NCBI RefSeq assembly: GCF_004337445.1 | Contig: NZ_SJZB01000013.1 | Coordinates: 1-64,000, forward strand | Direction of reading: 5' to 3' | From: Parasulfuritortus cantonensis | GTDB lineage: Bacteria > Pseudomonadota > Gammaproteobacteria > Burkholderiales > Thiobacillaceae | DNA: 64,000 nt | Shown: one piece after another, positions 56,840 to 64,000 of the stretch | How positions within the stretch are numbered: position 1 is the stretch's first letter | Layout: each line of letters opens with the position of its first letter | Notes under the pieces: generated by a model | What the model was told of the DNA's origin: nothing | The model's input: the letters and a program-made list of their open reading frames with translations, nothing else | Database searches by the model: none | Translations under genes and position numbers: made by a program

Positions 56840-59173
56840 ATGTCTGAAAAAAAATCTGCAAAAAATTCCAAAGCGCGCGGCCAGAAGGGGCTGCGCTGGC
56901 AGGACCCGTTCCTGCAGCGCGAGCGCGACAAATACGATTACCCGTTGCCGAGCCGGGAATTCATCCTGCAACTGGTCGAGGAGGCCGGCGGCCCGCTGCC
57001 CGCCGATGACCTGGCCTTCAGGCTCGATATCGACGTCGACGAGAGCGAATCCTTCAATCGCCGCCTTGCCGCCATGCAGCGCGACGGCCAGCTGGTCATC
57101 AACCGGCGCGGCGACCTCTGCCTGCCCGACAAGATCGAGCTCAAGGCCGGCCGCGTCGAAGGCCATGCCGACGGCTTCGGCTTCTTCATCCCGGACGACG
57201 CCTCCGGCGACATGTTCCTGTCCGAGAAGGAGATGCATCAGGTCCTGCACGGCGACCGCGTGATGTGCCGCGAGCGCGGCCTGGACCGGCGCGGGCGCAA
57301 GGAGGGCAAGATCGTCGAGGTGTTGGATCGGGCCAACAGCCGCGTGGTCGGCCGCTTGTACCGCGAGCATGGCCACCAGTGGGTGGTGGCGGAGAACAAG
57401 CGCATCAACCAGGACATCATCATTCCGCCCACGGAGTCGCTCAAGGTCGGCTTCGGCCAGGTGGTGACGGTCGACATCGTCGAGCAGCCGACCAAGCACG
57501 CCCCGGCCATGGGCCGCATCGTCGACGTCCTGGGCAACTATGCCGACCCGGGCATGGAGATCGAGATCGCCCTGCGCAAGCACGACCTGCCCTTCGAGTT
57601 CCCCAAGGAGGTGGCGGCCCAGGCGAAGAAGCTGCCCAAGGGCGTGCTCAAGCGCGACCTGGAGGGACGCGAGGATGTCCGCGACCTGGCCCTGGTGACC
57701 ATCGACGGCGAGGATTCGCGCGACTTCGACGACGCGGTCTACTGCGAGCCGCTCGGGCGCGGCTTCAAGCTCTGGGTGGCGATCGCCGACGTCTCCCATT
57801 ACGTCCAGCCCGGCTCGCCGCTGGACAAGGAGGCCTACGAGCGCGGCAACTCGGTGTACTTCCCGCGCCGGGTGATTCCCATGCTGCCGGAGGAACTGTC
57901 CAACGGCCTGTGCTCGCTCAACCCCAAGGTCGACCGTGCCTGCATGGTGTGCGAGATGGAGATCGCCGGGACCGGCACGATCAAGAAATACCGGTTCTTC
58001 CCGGCCGTGATGCACTCCAAGGCGCGCCTGACCTACACCCAGGTCTGGGACTGGCTCAACGACGCCAAGAAGGTGCCGAAGGACCAGGCGGATCTGCTGC
58101 CCCACGTCGAGAACCTGTACAAGCTGTTCAAGGTGCTGCTCAAGGCGCGCGGCAAGCGCGGCGCCATCGACTTCGAAACCCTGGAAACCAAGATGGTGTT
58201 CGACGACGCCAGCGGCAAGATCGAGAAGATCGTCCCCTACGCGCGCAACGATGCCCATCGCCTCATCGAGGAATGCATGCTGGCCGCCAACGTGTGCGCC
58301 TCGGAGTTCCTCAAGAAGCGCAAGCATCCGGCCTTGTACCGCATCCACGAGGGCCCGACCCTGGTCAAGCTGAAGGCGCTGCACGAGTTCATGGCCGAGT
58401 TCGGCTTCGTACTCGCCGGCGGCGACGATCCGCATGCCAAGGACTATGCCGACCTGCTGGCCAAGATCAAGGGGCGGCCGGACGAGCAACTCCTGCAGAC
58501 GGTGATGCTGCGCTCCCTGCAGCAGGCCGTGTACAGCCCGGAGAACGTCGGCCACTTCGGCCTCGCCTACGAGTCCTATACCCATTTCACCTCGCCGATC
58601 CGTCGTTACCCCGACCTGCTGGTGCACCGCGCCATCCGCGCCTGCCTGGTCGGCGAAACCTACCGGCCGGGCAACTGGCAGCAGATCGGCGAGCATTGCT
58701 CGATGACCGAGCGGCGCGCCGACGAGGCGACCCGCGACGTGGTGTCCTGGCTGAAGTGCTACTACATGCGCGACAAGCTGGGCGAGGAGTTCGACGGTGT
58801 CATCTCGGCGGTGACCAGCTTCGGCATCTTCGTCGCCCTGGACGAGGTCTTCGTCGAGGGCCTGGTGCACGTATCCGAACTGGGCCAGGACTACTTCCAC
58901 TACGACGGTGCCCGGCACCAGATGCTGGGCGAGCGCACCGGCAAGCGCTTCCGCCTGGGCGACCGGGTCCGCATCAAGGTGGCCCAGGTCGAGCTGGAGA
59001 GCTCAAAGATCGACTTCGTCATGGCGGAAGAGCCCGCGCCGGCGCCGAAACCGGGCGCCCCGAAACCGGGCGCCCCGAAACCGGCCAAGGCAGGCAAGGC
59101 GGAACCCGCTAAAATCACGGCCCCTGCCAAGAAGGCGGCCAAGAAGCCGGCCGCGAAGAAATCGAAACCATGA
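56840..59173 (+). CDS. rnr: Ribonuclease R
   Basis: The 777-residue 3'-to-5' exoribonuclease degrades structured RNA. The order is N-terminal basic and HTH-like region, cold-shock domains, the RNB catalytic domain (ITIDGEDSRDFDDAVYCE-like block with the acidic residues, and HFTSPIRRYPDLLVHRAI), then the S1 domain (LGEEFDGVISAVTSFGIFVALDEVFVEGLVHVSEL) and a Lys/Ala/Pro-rich tail. Its TGA overlaps the ATG of a repeated rlmB-like start as ATGA. The original rnr-rlmB overlap therefore seems to have been interrupted by a repeat. Confidence 0.96.
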   Translation: MSEKKSAKNSKARGQKGLRWQDPFLQRERDKYDYPLPSREFILQLVEEAGGPLPADDLAFRLDIDVDESESFNRRLAAMQRDGQLVINRRGDLCLPDKIELKAGRVEGHADGFGFFIPDDASGDMFLSEKEMHQVLHGDRVMCRERGLDRRGRKEGKIVEVLDRANSRVVGRLYREHGHQWVVAENKRINQDIIIPPTESLKVGFGQVVTVDIVEQPTKHAPAMGRIVDVLGNYADPGMEIEIALRKHDLPFEFPKEVAAQAKKLPKGVLKRDLEGREDVRDLALVTIDGEDSRDFDDAVYCEPLGRGFKLWVAIADVSHYVQPGSPLDKEAYERGNSVYFPRRVIPMLPEELSNGLCSLNPKVDRACMVCEMEIAGTGTIKKYRFFPAVMHSKARLTYTQVWDWLNDAKKVPKDQADLLPHVENLYKLFKVLLKARGKRGAIDFETLETKMVFDDASGKIEKIVPYARNDAHRLIEECMLAANVCASEFLKKRKHPALYRIHEGPTLVKLKALHEFMAEFGFVLAGGDDPHAKDYADLLAKIKGRPDEQLLQTVMLRSLQQAVYSPENVGHFGLAYESYTHFTSPIRRYPDLLVHRAIRACLVGETYRPGNWQQIGEHCSMTERRADEATRDVVSWLKCYYMRDKLGEEFDGVISAVTSFGIFVALDEVFVEGLVHVSELGQDYFHYDGARHQMLGERTGKRFRLGDRVRIKVAQVELESSKIDFVMAEEPAPAPKPGAPKPGAPKPAKAGKAEPAKITAPAKKAAKKPAAKKSKP

Positions 59174-59307
59174 GCCAACGCTCTCTGATATACGGTTTTG
59201 GCTACGGCCGCTCGCGATGCTCGCTTAACCTGCCTGGCGGCAGGTTAGCCTGCACCGAAACCTCCTTTGTGAACGTGGCCCGAAGTGGCGCTGGGGGTCG
59301 TGCATGA
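59170..59307 (+). CDS. Possible 45-residue coupled mini-ORF 1 (repeat-borne)
   Basis: From the ATG overlapping the rnr stop a 45-residue frame runs without a stop (MSQRSLIYGFGYGRSRCSLN, then LPGGRLACTETSFVNVARSGAGGRA). It ends in TGA overlapping the next ATG. Its first nine residues match RlmB. It may simply pass ribosomes along. There is no sign of a conserved product. Confidence 0.3.
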   Translation: MSQRSLIYGFGYGRSRCSLNLPGGRLACTETSFVNVARSGAGGRA

Positions 59308-59441
59308 GCCAACGCTCCCTGATATACGGTTTTGGCTACGGCCGCTCGCGATGCTCGCTTAACCTGCCTGGCGGCAGGTCAGCCTGCACCGAAACCTCCT
59401 TTGTGAACGTGGCCCGAAGTGGCTTTTGGGGTCGTGCATGA
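59304..59441 (+). CDS. Possible 45-residue coupled mini-ORF 2 (repeat-borne)
   Basis: This is the second copy of the mini-ORF, with the same length and nearly the same sequence (last part GFWGRA). It ends in ATGA with the true rlmB start at 59438. It could keep translational coupling between rnr and rlmB through the inserted repeats. Expression is unproven. Confidence 0.3.
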   Translation: MSQRSLIYGFGYGRSRCSLNLPGGRSACTETSFVNVARSGFWGRA

Positions 59442-60181
59442 GCCAACGCTCTCTGATATACGGCTTTCATGCCGTCCTGTCGCGGCTGCGCCACCACCCC
59501 GGCAGCGTCCAGGTCATCTACCTGGACGAGGCCCGACGCGACAAGCGGGCCCAGGAGGCGCGCCGGCTGGCCGAGGAGAAAGGGGTCAAGCTGGTGGCCA
59601 GCGAGGCCAGCCGGCTGGAGGAGATGGCGCACGGCAAGTCGCAGGGCATCGTCGCCTTCGCCGAGCCGATCCAACTCGCCCGCACCCTAGACGAGGTCCT
59701 GGAGGACCTGACCGAGCCGGCCTTGCTGCTGGTCCTGGACGGCGTCACCGATCCGCACAATCTGGGTGCCTGCCTGCGCAGCGCCGACGCCTTCGGCGCC
59801 CATGCCGTGATCGTGCCCAAGGACCGTGCGGCCAGCCTCAACGCCACGGCGATGAAGGCGGCCAGCGGTGCCGCCGACGCGGTGCCGTTCATCCCGGTGA
59901 CCAACTTGGCGCGCGCCCTGCGCGAGCTCAAGGAGCGCGGCATCCTGATCGTCGGCACCGACCTGGAAGCGAGCATCGCGGTCGCCGATGCGGACTTCTC
60001 GGGCCCGGCCGCCCTGGTCCTGGGCGCCGAGGGTACCGGCATGCGCCGCCTGACCCGGGAACACTGCGATGTCCTGGTCCGCATCCCCATGTACGGCCAG
60101 GTCGAGAGCCTGAACGTCTCGGTGTCGGCCGGGGTCTGCCTGTACGAAGCGCGCCGGCAGCGGGCTGGCCTGGAGGCTTGA
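59438..60181 (+). CDS. rlmB: 23S rRNA (guanosine-2'-O)-methyltransferase RlmB
   Basis: The 247-residue SpoU-family enzyme methylates G2251 in the ribosomal P loop. It has an N-terminal substrate-binding domain (YGFHAVLSRLRHHPGSVQVIYLDEARRD) and the knotted methyltransferase domain: LVLDGVTDPHNLGACLRSADAFG, LVLGAEGTGMRRLTREHCD and IPMYGQVESLNVSVSAGVCLYE. Its start is the third repeated ATG. Two repeat units separate it from rnr. Confidence 0.95.
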   Translation: MSQRSLIYGFHAVLSRLRHHPGSVQVIYLDEARRDKRAQEARRLAEEKGVKLVASEASRLEEMAHGKSQGIVAFAEPIQLARTLDEVLEDLTEPALLLVLDGVTDPHNLGACLRSADAFGAHAVIVPKDRAASLNATAMKAASGAADAVPFIPVTNLARALRELKERGILIVGTDLEASIAVADADFSGPAALVLGAEGTGMRRLTREHCDVLVRIPMYGQVESLNVSVSAGVCLYEARRQRAGLEA

Positions 60182-60183
60182 AC

Positions 60184-60732
60184 ATGACGGAAATCGACAA
60201 GGCCTGGACGATGTTCAGGAGCGCCGAGCTCGTCTACGACCAGGCGGCGATCGAGCAGGCGCTCGATCGGCTGGGGGCGCAGATCAGCGCACGCCTGGCG
60301 GACAGCTTTCCGGTCGCGCTGTGCGTGATGGGCGGGGCCGTGGTGTTCGCCGGCCAGCTTCTGCCGCGTCTGGCCTTTCCCCTGCAATTCGATTACCTGC
60401 ACGCGACCCGCTACCGCGATGGCACCCGGGGCGGCGAGATCGAATGGTGTGCGCTGCCGCGCGGCGAAGTCGACGGGCGCGTGGTCCTGCTCATGGACGA
60501 CATCCTGGACGAGGGCTACACCCTGGCCGCGGTCAAGGCCAAACTGCTCGAACTGGGCGCGGCGCGGGTCGAGGTCGCGGTGCTGGCCGAGAAGGAACTC
60601 GGTCGCGCCAAGCCGATCGAGGCCGACTACGTCGGCCTCATGTTGCCGGACCGCTATGTCTTCGGCATGGGCATGGACGCCTACGGCCTGTGGCGCAACC
60701 TGCCCGCCATCTACGCTCTGAAGGAGGATTGA
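60184..60732 (+). CDS. hpt: Hypoxanthine-guanine phosphoribosyltransferase
   Basis: The 182-residue enzyme recycles hypoxanthine or guanine with PRPP. The PRPP loop VVLLMDDILDEGYTLAAVKAKL (about residues 100-121) and the FDYLHATRYRDGTRGGEIEW segment are typical of the proteobacterial Hpt-like group. It starts two bases after rlmB and is followed by a methylthioinosine phosphorylase two bases after its stop. That arrangement fits a route that converts MTI to hypoxanthine and then to IMP. Confidence 0.88.
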   Translation: MTEIDKAWTMFRSAELVYDQAAIEQALDRLGAQISARLADSFPVALCVMGGAVVFAGQLLPRLAFPLQFDYLHATRYRDGTRGGEIEWCALPRGEVDGRVVLLMDDILDEGYTLAAVKAKLLELGAARVEVAVLAEKELGRAKPIEADYVGLMLPDRYVFGMGMDAYGLWRNLPAIYALKED

Positions 60733-60734
60733 CC

Positions 60735-61493
60735 ATGCTGGCCATCATCGGCGGCAGTGGCCTGACCCAGTTGCCCGGCCTGCACATCAGCCGGCGCGAG
60801 GTCGTGCGCACCCCGTACGGCATGCCCTCCGGTGCGCTGACCTTCGGCCAGCTCGACGGCCACGGCATCGTCTTCCTCGCCCGTCACGGCTACGGCCATA
60901 CGGTGCCGCCCCATCTGGTGAACTACCGCGCCAACCTGTGGGCGCTGCACGCCCAGAAGGTCACCCACGTCCTGTCCATCGCCACGGTCGGCGGCATCCA
61001 CCCCGACATGCGCCCCGGGCGCCTGGCGGTTCCCGACCAGATCGTCGATTACACGCATGGCCGCGAGACCACCTACGCGGAATACGGCAACGGCGACCCG
61101 GTCACCCACCACGACTTCACCTGGCCGTATTGCGACGAGATGCGCCAGCGTTGCATGGCGGCCCTGGCCGAGTGCGGCGAGGACTTCGTCGCCGGAGGCG
61201 TCTACGGCTGCGTGCAAGGTCCGCGCCTGGAGACCAAGGCCGAGATCGAGCGCATGGCGCGCGACGGTTGCGACATGGTCGGCATGACCGGCATGCCGGA
61301 GGCCTACCTGGCCAAGGAACTGGGCCTCTGCTACGCGGCGGTCGCGGCGTCGGTGAACTGGGCGGCGGGGCGCCAGGATAGTGCCCTGACCATCTCCGGC
61401 GACCAGATCGAGGCGACCATGGCCCAGATCATGGAACGTGTACGCCGGGTTCTGTTGAGTGTCGCCCGCCTGGAGTTCGCCGCCGGCGGCTGA
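60735..61493 (+). CDS. mtnP: S-methyl-5'-thioinosine phosphorylase
   Basis: The 252-residue protein is in the MTAP/PNP family: IIGGSGLTQLPG at the start, FLARHGYGHTVPPHLVNYRANLWAL (phosphate and ribose site), GCVQGPRLETKAEIERMARDGCDMVGMTGMPEAYLAKELGLCYA and SVNWAAG. In Pseudomonas the MTIP of this type splits methylthioinosine after deamination of MTA. Adjacent Hpt supports MTIP over MTA phosphorylase, though substrate choice cannot be proven by sequence alone. Confidence 0.83.
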   Translation: MLAIIGGSGLTQLPGLHISRREVVRTPYGMPSGALTFGQLDGHGIVFLARHGYGHTVPPHLVNYRANLWALHAQKVTHVLSIATVGGIHPDMRPGRLAVPDQIVDYTHGRETTYAEYGNGDPVTHHDFTWPYCDEMRQRCMAALAECGEDFVAGGVYGCVQGPRLETKAEIERMARDGCDMVGMTGMPEAYLAKELGLCYAAVAASVNWAAGRQDSALTISGDQIEATMAQIMERVRRVLLSVARLEFAAGG

Positions 61494-61540
61494 TCACGGC
61501 CGCACCCGGACAAGCGGCAAAAAACTTTTTCGTCCGCCAC

Positions 61541-61567
61541 TAAAGTTTTTCTACTCAATGCCGTAAT
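61541..61567 (+). promoter_or_regulatory. Sigma-28 (FliA) promoter of flagellin
   Basis: TAAA (61541-61544) is followed after exactly 15 bases by GCCGTAAT (61560-61567), near the FliA consensus TAAA-N15-GCCGATAA. Transcription should start near 61575, giving a leader of about 75 bases. The position right before a flagellin gene supports it. Confidence 0.85.
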
Positions 61568-61579
61568 CGGGGGCAACCA

Positions 61580-61619
61580 CATCGATCGCGATGTCGGTAA
61601 CGGAGAGGAGAAGCCTCTC
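61580..61619 (+). promoter_or_regulatory. Two hairpins in the flagellin 5' leader
   Basis: CATCG (61580-61584)/CGATG (61589-61593) and GAGAGG (61603-61608)/CCTCTC (61614-61619) can form two small stem-loops in the leader between promoter and ribosome site (AGGAG). In Caulobacter FlbT acts on the flagellin leader. A flbT gene lies 1.6 kb downstream, so these stems are candidate contact sites. Confidence 0.5.
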
Positions 61620-61648
61620 TCGACTCGAACCTAGAATAGGAGTTCATC

Positions 61649-62470
61649 ATGGCCTACGGCGACATCTCCCTGACCGCCTCAATGCGTAACGTGCTGGTTT
61701 CCCTCCAGCAGAACAGCACTTTGTTGGACCGTACTTCGGAACGGCTGTCCACCGGTAAGAAGGTCAACAGTGCCTTGGACAACCCGGCCAGCTTCTTTGC
61801 CGCCAAGTCGCACACCGACCGCGCCTCGCAGCTCGACGGCCGCAAGGACTCCATCGGCGAAGCGATCCAGACCATCAAGGCCGCCGACAGCGGCGTGACG
61901 GCGATCACGACCCTGATCGAAACCGCGCGTGGTCTGCTTTCCCAGGCCCGTTCCACGACGGACACCACCGCTCTGAACAACCTGGCGAGCCAGTACACCG
62001 AAGTGCTGAGCCAAATCGACAACATCGCGACCGATTCGAACTACAAGGGCATCAACCTGCTGAACAGCGATACCCTGTCGGTTGCCTTCAACGAGGACAA
62101 CAGCACCAACATCACCATCTCCGGCTTCGATGCCACTTCCACCGGCCTGTCCATCGGCACCGCCACCGATAGCACGGCCATCGACACCTCGGCTGAAATC
62201 GATACCCTGGAAACCTCCCTCAACGATGCCCTGACCTCCCTGCGCACCAATTCCGCTGGTCTGGCGTCCAACCTGGCGATCCTGTCCGCGCGCGATTCCT
62301 TCATCACCAGCCTGAACAACGTGCTGACCGAAGGCGCGACCAAGCTGACCGCCGCGGATACCAACGAGGAAGGTGCCAACATGCTGATCCTGCAGACCAG
62401 GCAGCAGTTGGGTACCACGGCGCTGTCGATCGCTTCGCAGGCGGCTCAGAGCGTGCTGCGGCTGTTCTAA
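61649..62470 (+). CDS. Flagellin (alphaproteobacterial-type, short)
   Basis: The 273-residue flagellin has conserved N-terminal (SLQQNSTLLDRTSERLSTGKKVNSALDNPASFFAAKSHTDRASQL) and C-terminal (EGANMLILQTRQQLGTTALSIASQAAQSVLRLF) coiled-coil regions around a short variable centre. The N-terminal signature, with DNPASFFAAK instead of the enteric DDAAGQAIA, is the type that goes with FlbT and FlaF in alphaproteobacteria. The product is secreted through the flagellar type III system and forms the filament. An AGGAG site precedes the ATG. Confidence 0.93.
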   Translation: MAYGDISLTASMRNVLVSLQQNSTLLDRTSERLSTGKKVNSALDNPASFFAAKSHTDRASQLDGRKDSIGEAIQTIKAADSGVTAITTLIETARGLLSQARSTTDTTALNNLASQYTEVLSQIDNIATDSNYKGINLLNSDTLSVAFNEDNSTNITISGFDATSTGLSIGTATDSTAIDTSAEIDTLETSLNDALTSLRTNSAGLASNLAILSARDSFITSLNNVLTEGATKLTAADTNEEGANMLILQTRQQLGTTALSIASQAAQSVLRLF

Positions 62471-62541
62471 CCAGCGTCCTCGCGACGTGACGTCCGGCCG
62501 GCAGGGGGCAACCCCTCCGGCCGATGGTACGGGAGGCGGCA

Positions 62542-63213
62542 ATGGTAAACGAGATGACTGTTATCGGATCGGCATCCGTTGCCCGGGATTATGGCTTGGC
62601 CACCGCATCGCAGGGGCCGGTCGTCACTGCGAACGGGTCCGCGCTGCCGGGCGGTTCGGGTGTCAGTCTTTCAGCCGGCACATTCTCCGGCTTGGCCAGC
62701 GCCAAGGATGCCACCGCGGATGTCGCGGTATCGGTCCGGGAAGTCGGCAAGGCACTGGAGCAGGTCGGGGTCCTCTTGGGGCAACTCGATCAGCAGGTCG
62801 GGCAGGTGAAGAACTATCCGCCTTTCCCGCCGGGCAACGAGCAGCGGGCGGCGTATATCAACAGCTTGAACGGTCTGCGCCGGCAGATGGAGGCGGTGAG
62901 CGTGCCGCCGGTGGACAATGGCAGCGAACCGGTTTTCTATCCGAAGGAAACCGAGCTGCCCGTGCTGGACGCCGGTGCCGCGACCGATGGTGAGGTCGCT
63001 GCCCTGGGGAACCAGGCGGCCGATGTGCGAGCCCAGGTGGACCGGCTTCTTGGCGACCTGCACACGCGGTTCGCGGACCAACTGCCCGGCCAGATGGCGC
63101 AGGGCGGTGGCGAAACGGAAGTGCTGGCGCTGGTTTCCAGTGTCGGACGTCAGTTGGCGGCCGCACCGCAGGCGATGACCCAGGCGGGTACGGCCGCGGT
63201 GGCGGGCCTGTAA
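62542..63213 (+). CDS. Hypothetical protein between flagellin and flbT
   Basis: The 223-residue product has no family I recognise. It is rich in Gly, Ala and Val, has amphipathic helices (DVAVSVREVGKALEQVGVLLGQLDQQVGQV; AALGNQAADVRAQVDRLLGDL) and a block YPPFPPGNEQRAAYINSLNGLRRQMEAV in between. There is no signal peptide or membrane segment. The start ATG 62542 has GGGAGG five bases upstream. Its place in the flagellin-flbT-flaF cassette suggests a flagellar role, for instance a filament or chaperone-linked function. Confidence 0.65.
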   Translation: MVNEMTVIGSASVARDYGLATASQGPVVTANGSALPGGSGVSLSAGTFSGLASAKDATADVAVSVREVGKALEQVGVLLGQLDQQVGQVKNYPPFPPGNEQRAAYINSLNGLRRQMEAVSVPPVDNGSEPVFYPKETELPVLDAGAATDGEVAALGNQAADVRAQVDRLLGDLHTRFADQLPGQMAQGGGETEVLALVSSVGRQLAAAPQAMTQAGTAAVAGL

Positions 63214-63220
63214 GGTTGCC

Positions 63221-63619
63221 GTGTCACTTCGCATCACACTGAAACCGGGCGAAAAGATATTCATCGGCGGCGCCGTCGTCCAGAACGGCGACAGTGCCGC
63301 CGACTTTTCCATCCTCAACGACACCCCACTCCTGCGGGAAAAGGACATCCTTACCGAGGACAAGGCCGACTCGGTGTGCAAGCGGATCTACCTCTGCGTG
63401 CAGTTGATGTACATCGACGTCGCCAACATCACGAAATATCAGCAGACCTACCGCCGTCTGCTTGAGGAGGTCATCGCCGCGGCACCCAGCACCGTGGATT
63501 ATCTGGCCACCATCAACACCGATTTGGCTTGCGGCAGGTATTATCAAGCCCTCAAAGGGGCCAGGAAACTGGTCGACTATGAACAGGAGCTAATCGATCA
63601 TGCCCGCCAATCCGCTTGA
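63221..63619 (+). CDS. flbT: Flagellin-synthesis regulator FlbT
   Basis: The 132-residue protein matches FlbT (VSLRITLKPGEKIFIGGAVVQNG start; LREKDILTEDKADSVCKRIYLCVQLMYID; YQQTYRRLLEEVIAAAP). In Caulobacter and related alphaproteobacteria FlbT binds flagellin mRNA leaders and represses translation until the hook is complete; in others it helps flagellin export. It starts with GTG 63221 and overlaps flaF by 20 bases. Confidence 0.9.
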   Translation: MSLRITLKPGEKIFIGGAVVQNGDSAADFSILNDTPLLREKDILTEDKADSVCKRIYLCVQLMYIDVANITKYQQTYRRLLEEVIAAAPSTVDYLATINTDLACGRYYQALKGARKLVDYEQELIDHARQSA

Positions 63620-63977
63620 TGCCTATCAGGAAGTCGAAAAGGCCACTTTGACCGGTCGCGAACTCGAGGCCAGCGTGCTCATGCGCGCCGCCATGCGGCT
63701 CGCCGAACTGCGGAACAACTGGGACGCGCCCGGCCGGGAATCCGAGCTCGACGACGCCTTGCGTTACAACCAGCGCATATGGACCGTGTTCCAGGCCGAG
63801 TTGCTCGACGAGGAAAACCCGCTGCCGGAGGAGATCAAGCGCAATCTGATCAGCCTTTCGGCATTCGTCGACCGCCGTACCTTCGACGTGATGGCGTTCC
63901 CGGATGCGGACAAGCTGGATATTCTGATATCCATCAACAAGAACATTGCGGCCGGACTGCGCGGCGAGGCGGCCTGA
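63600..63977 (+). CDS. flaF: Flagellar biosynthesis regulator FlaF
   Basis: The 125-residue protein matches FlaF (NPLDAYQEVEKATLTGRELEASVLMRAAMRLAEL; ALRYNQRIWTVFQAELLDEENPLP; RRTFDVMAFPDADKLDILISINKNIAAGL). FlaF works with FlbT to balance flagellin synthesis and secretion and may act as a secretion chaperone. ATG 63600 overlaps flbT. The window ends 23 bases after its stop. Confidence 0.92.
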   Translation: MPANPLDAYQEVEKATLTGRELEASVLMRAAMRLAELRNNWDAPGRESELDDALRYNQRIWTVFQAELLDEENPLPEEIKRNLISLSAFVDRRTFDVMAFPDADKLDILISINKNIAAGLRGEAA

Positions 63978-64000
63978 CCGCGCGCTCGTCTCCGAACGCC

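Larger units (their letters stand above)
59170..59463 (+). repeat. Two tandem 134-bp repeats before rlmB, containing the rlmB start
   Basis: Units start at 59170 and 59304, and the real rlmB start at 59438 repeats their first 26 bases (ATGAGCCAACGCTCTCTGAT and six more). The first two units differ by a few bases and share TTGGCTACGGCCGC (59198-59211) and a hairpin AACCTGC/GCAGGTT (59227-59246). The element therefore appears to be flanked by a 26-base target duplication. The same core occurs in the repeat after typA on the other strand. Each unit also contains an open frame that ends in ATGA with the next start. Confidence 0.92.

Overview
The window looks like chromosomal DNA of a GC-rich betaproteobacterium. 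The run rlmN-pilW-rodZ-ispG-hisS-yfgM-bamB-der-hfq-hflX-hflK-hflC-DUF2065-hisZ-purA is a typical betaproteobacterial gene order, and an exosortase-B (XrtB)/PEP-CTERM/Eps exopolysaccharide locus is common in Nitrosomonadales, Rhodocyclales and Methylophilales. A Thiobacillus-like relative is a guess; there is no rRNA here to settle it.

Layout. 1-12.1 kb: the end of typA followed by four 93-bp tandem repeats; mtfA, a thioredoxin and an aminotransferase; a tauE-cysC pair divergent from a sigma-54 activator; a small Ala/Pro-rich lipoprotein; roxA divergent from bcp-slyD-accA-tilS; and a convergent SPOR protein. 12.1-27.6 kb: the housekeeping super-cluster above, led by ndk. 27.8-56.4 kb: the Eps/XrtB locus, with the outer-membrane barrel EpsL, three PEP-CTERM substrates, export and chain-length genes epsD-E-F-G, exosortase xrtB, an ATP-sulfurylase-like/APS-kinase fusion, epsI, then a lower-GC block of polymerase, flippase, glycosyltransferases, sulfotransferases, a glycoside hydrolase and a radical SAM protein, and finally the regulator epsA, the initiating phosphosugar transferase, a UDP-sugar dehydrogenase and galE. 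56.7-61.5 kb: tRNA-Leu(CAG), rnr, a 134-bp tandem repeat, rlmB, a purine phosphoribosyltransferase and a methylthioinosine phosphorylase. 61.5-64 kb: a flagellin with a sigma-28-like promoter, an unknown gene, flbT and flaF, a cassette of alphaproteobacterial type.

How the parts work together. In the Eps locus the phosphosugar transferase starts the lipid-linked repeat unit, glycosyltransferases extend it, Wzx flips it, Wzy polymerises it, EpsF/EpsG set chain length and EpsE/EpsL export it. XrtB processes PEP-CTERM proteins at the membrane. The unusual part is sulfur: a PAPS-forming kinase sits inside the xrtB-epsI pair and two intact plus one truncated sulfotransferase genes lie downstream, so the product is probably a sulfated, perhaps uronic-acid-containing polysaccharide. 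The sulfurylase half of the fusion has lost its catalytic motifs.

Two other points stand out. The typA and rnr-rlmB repeats share a core (TTGGCTACGGCCGC, then a hairpin whose two arms change together), so they look like one family of small mobile or structured repeats. Three genes (an aminotransferase, tauE and the sulfurylase/kinase) are each broken by one missing G or C in a short G/C run, which may be sequencing error rather than true gene loss.
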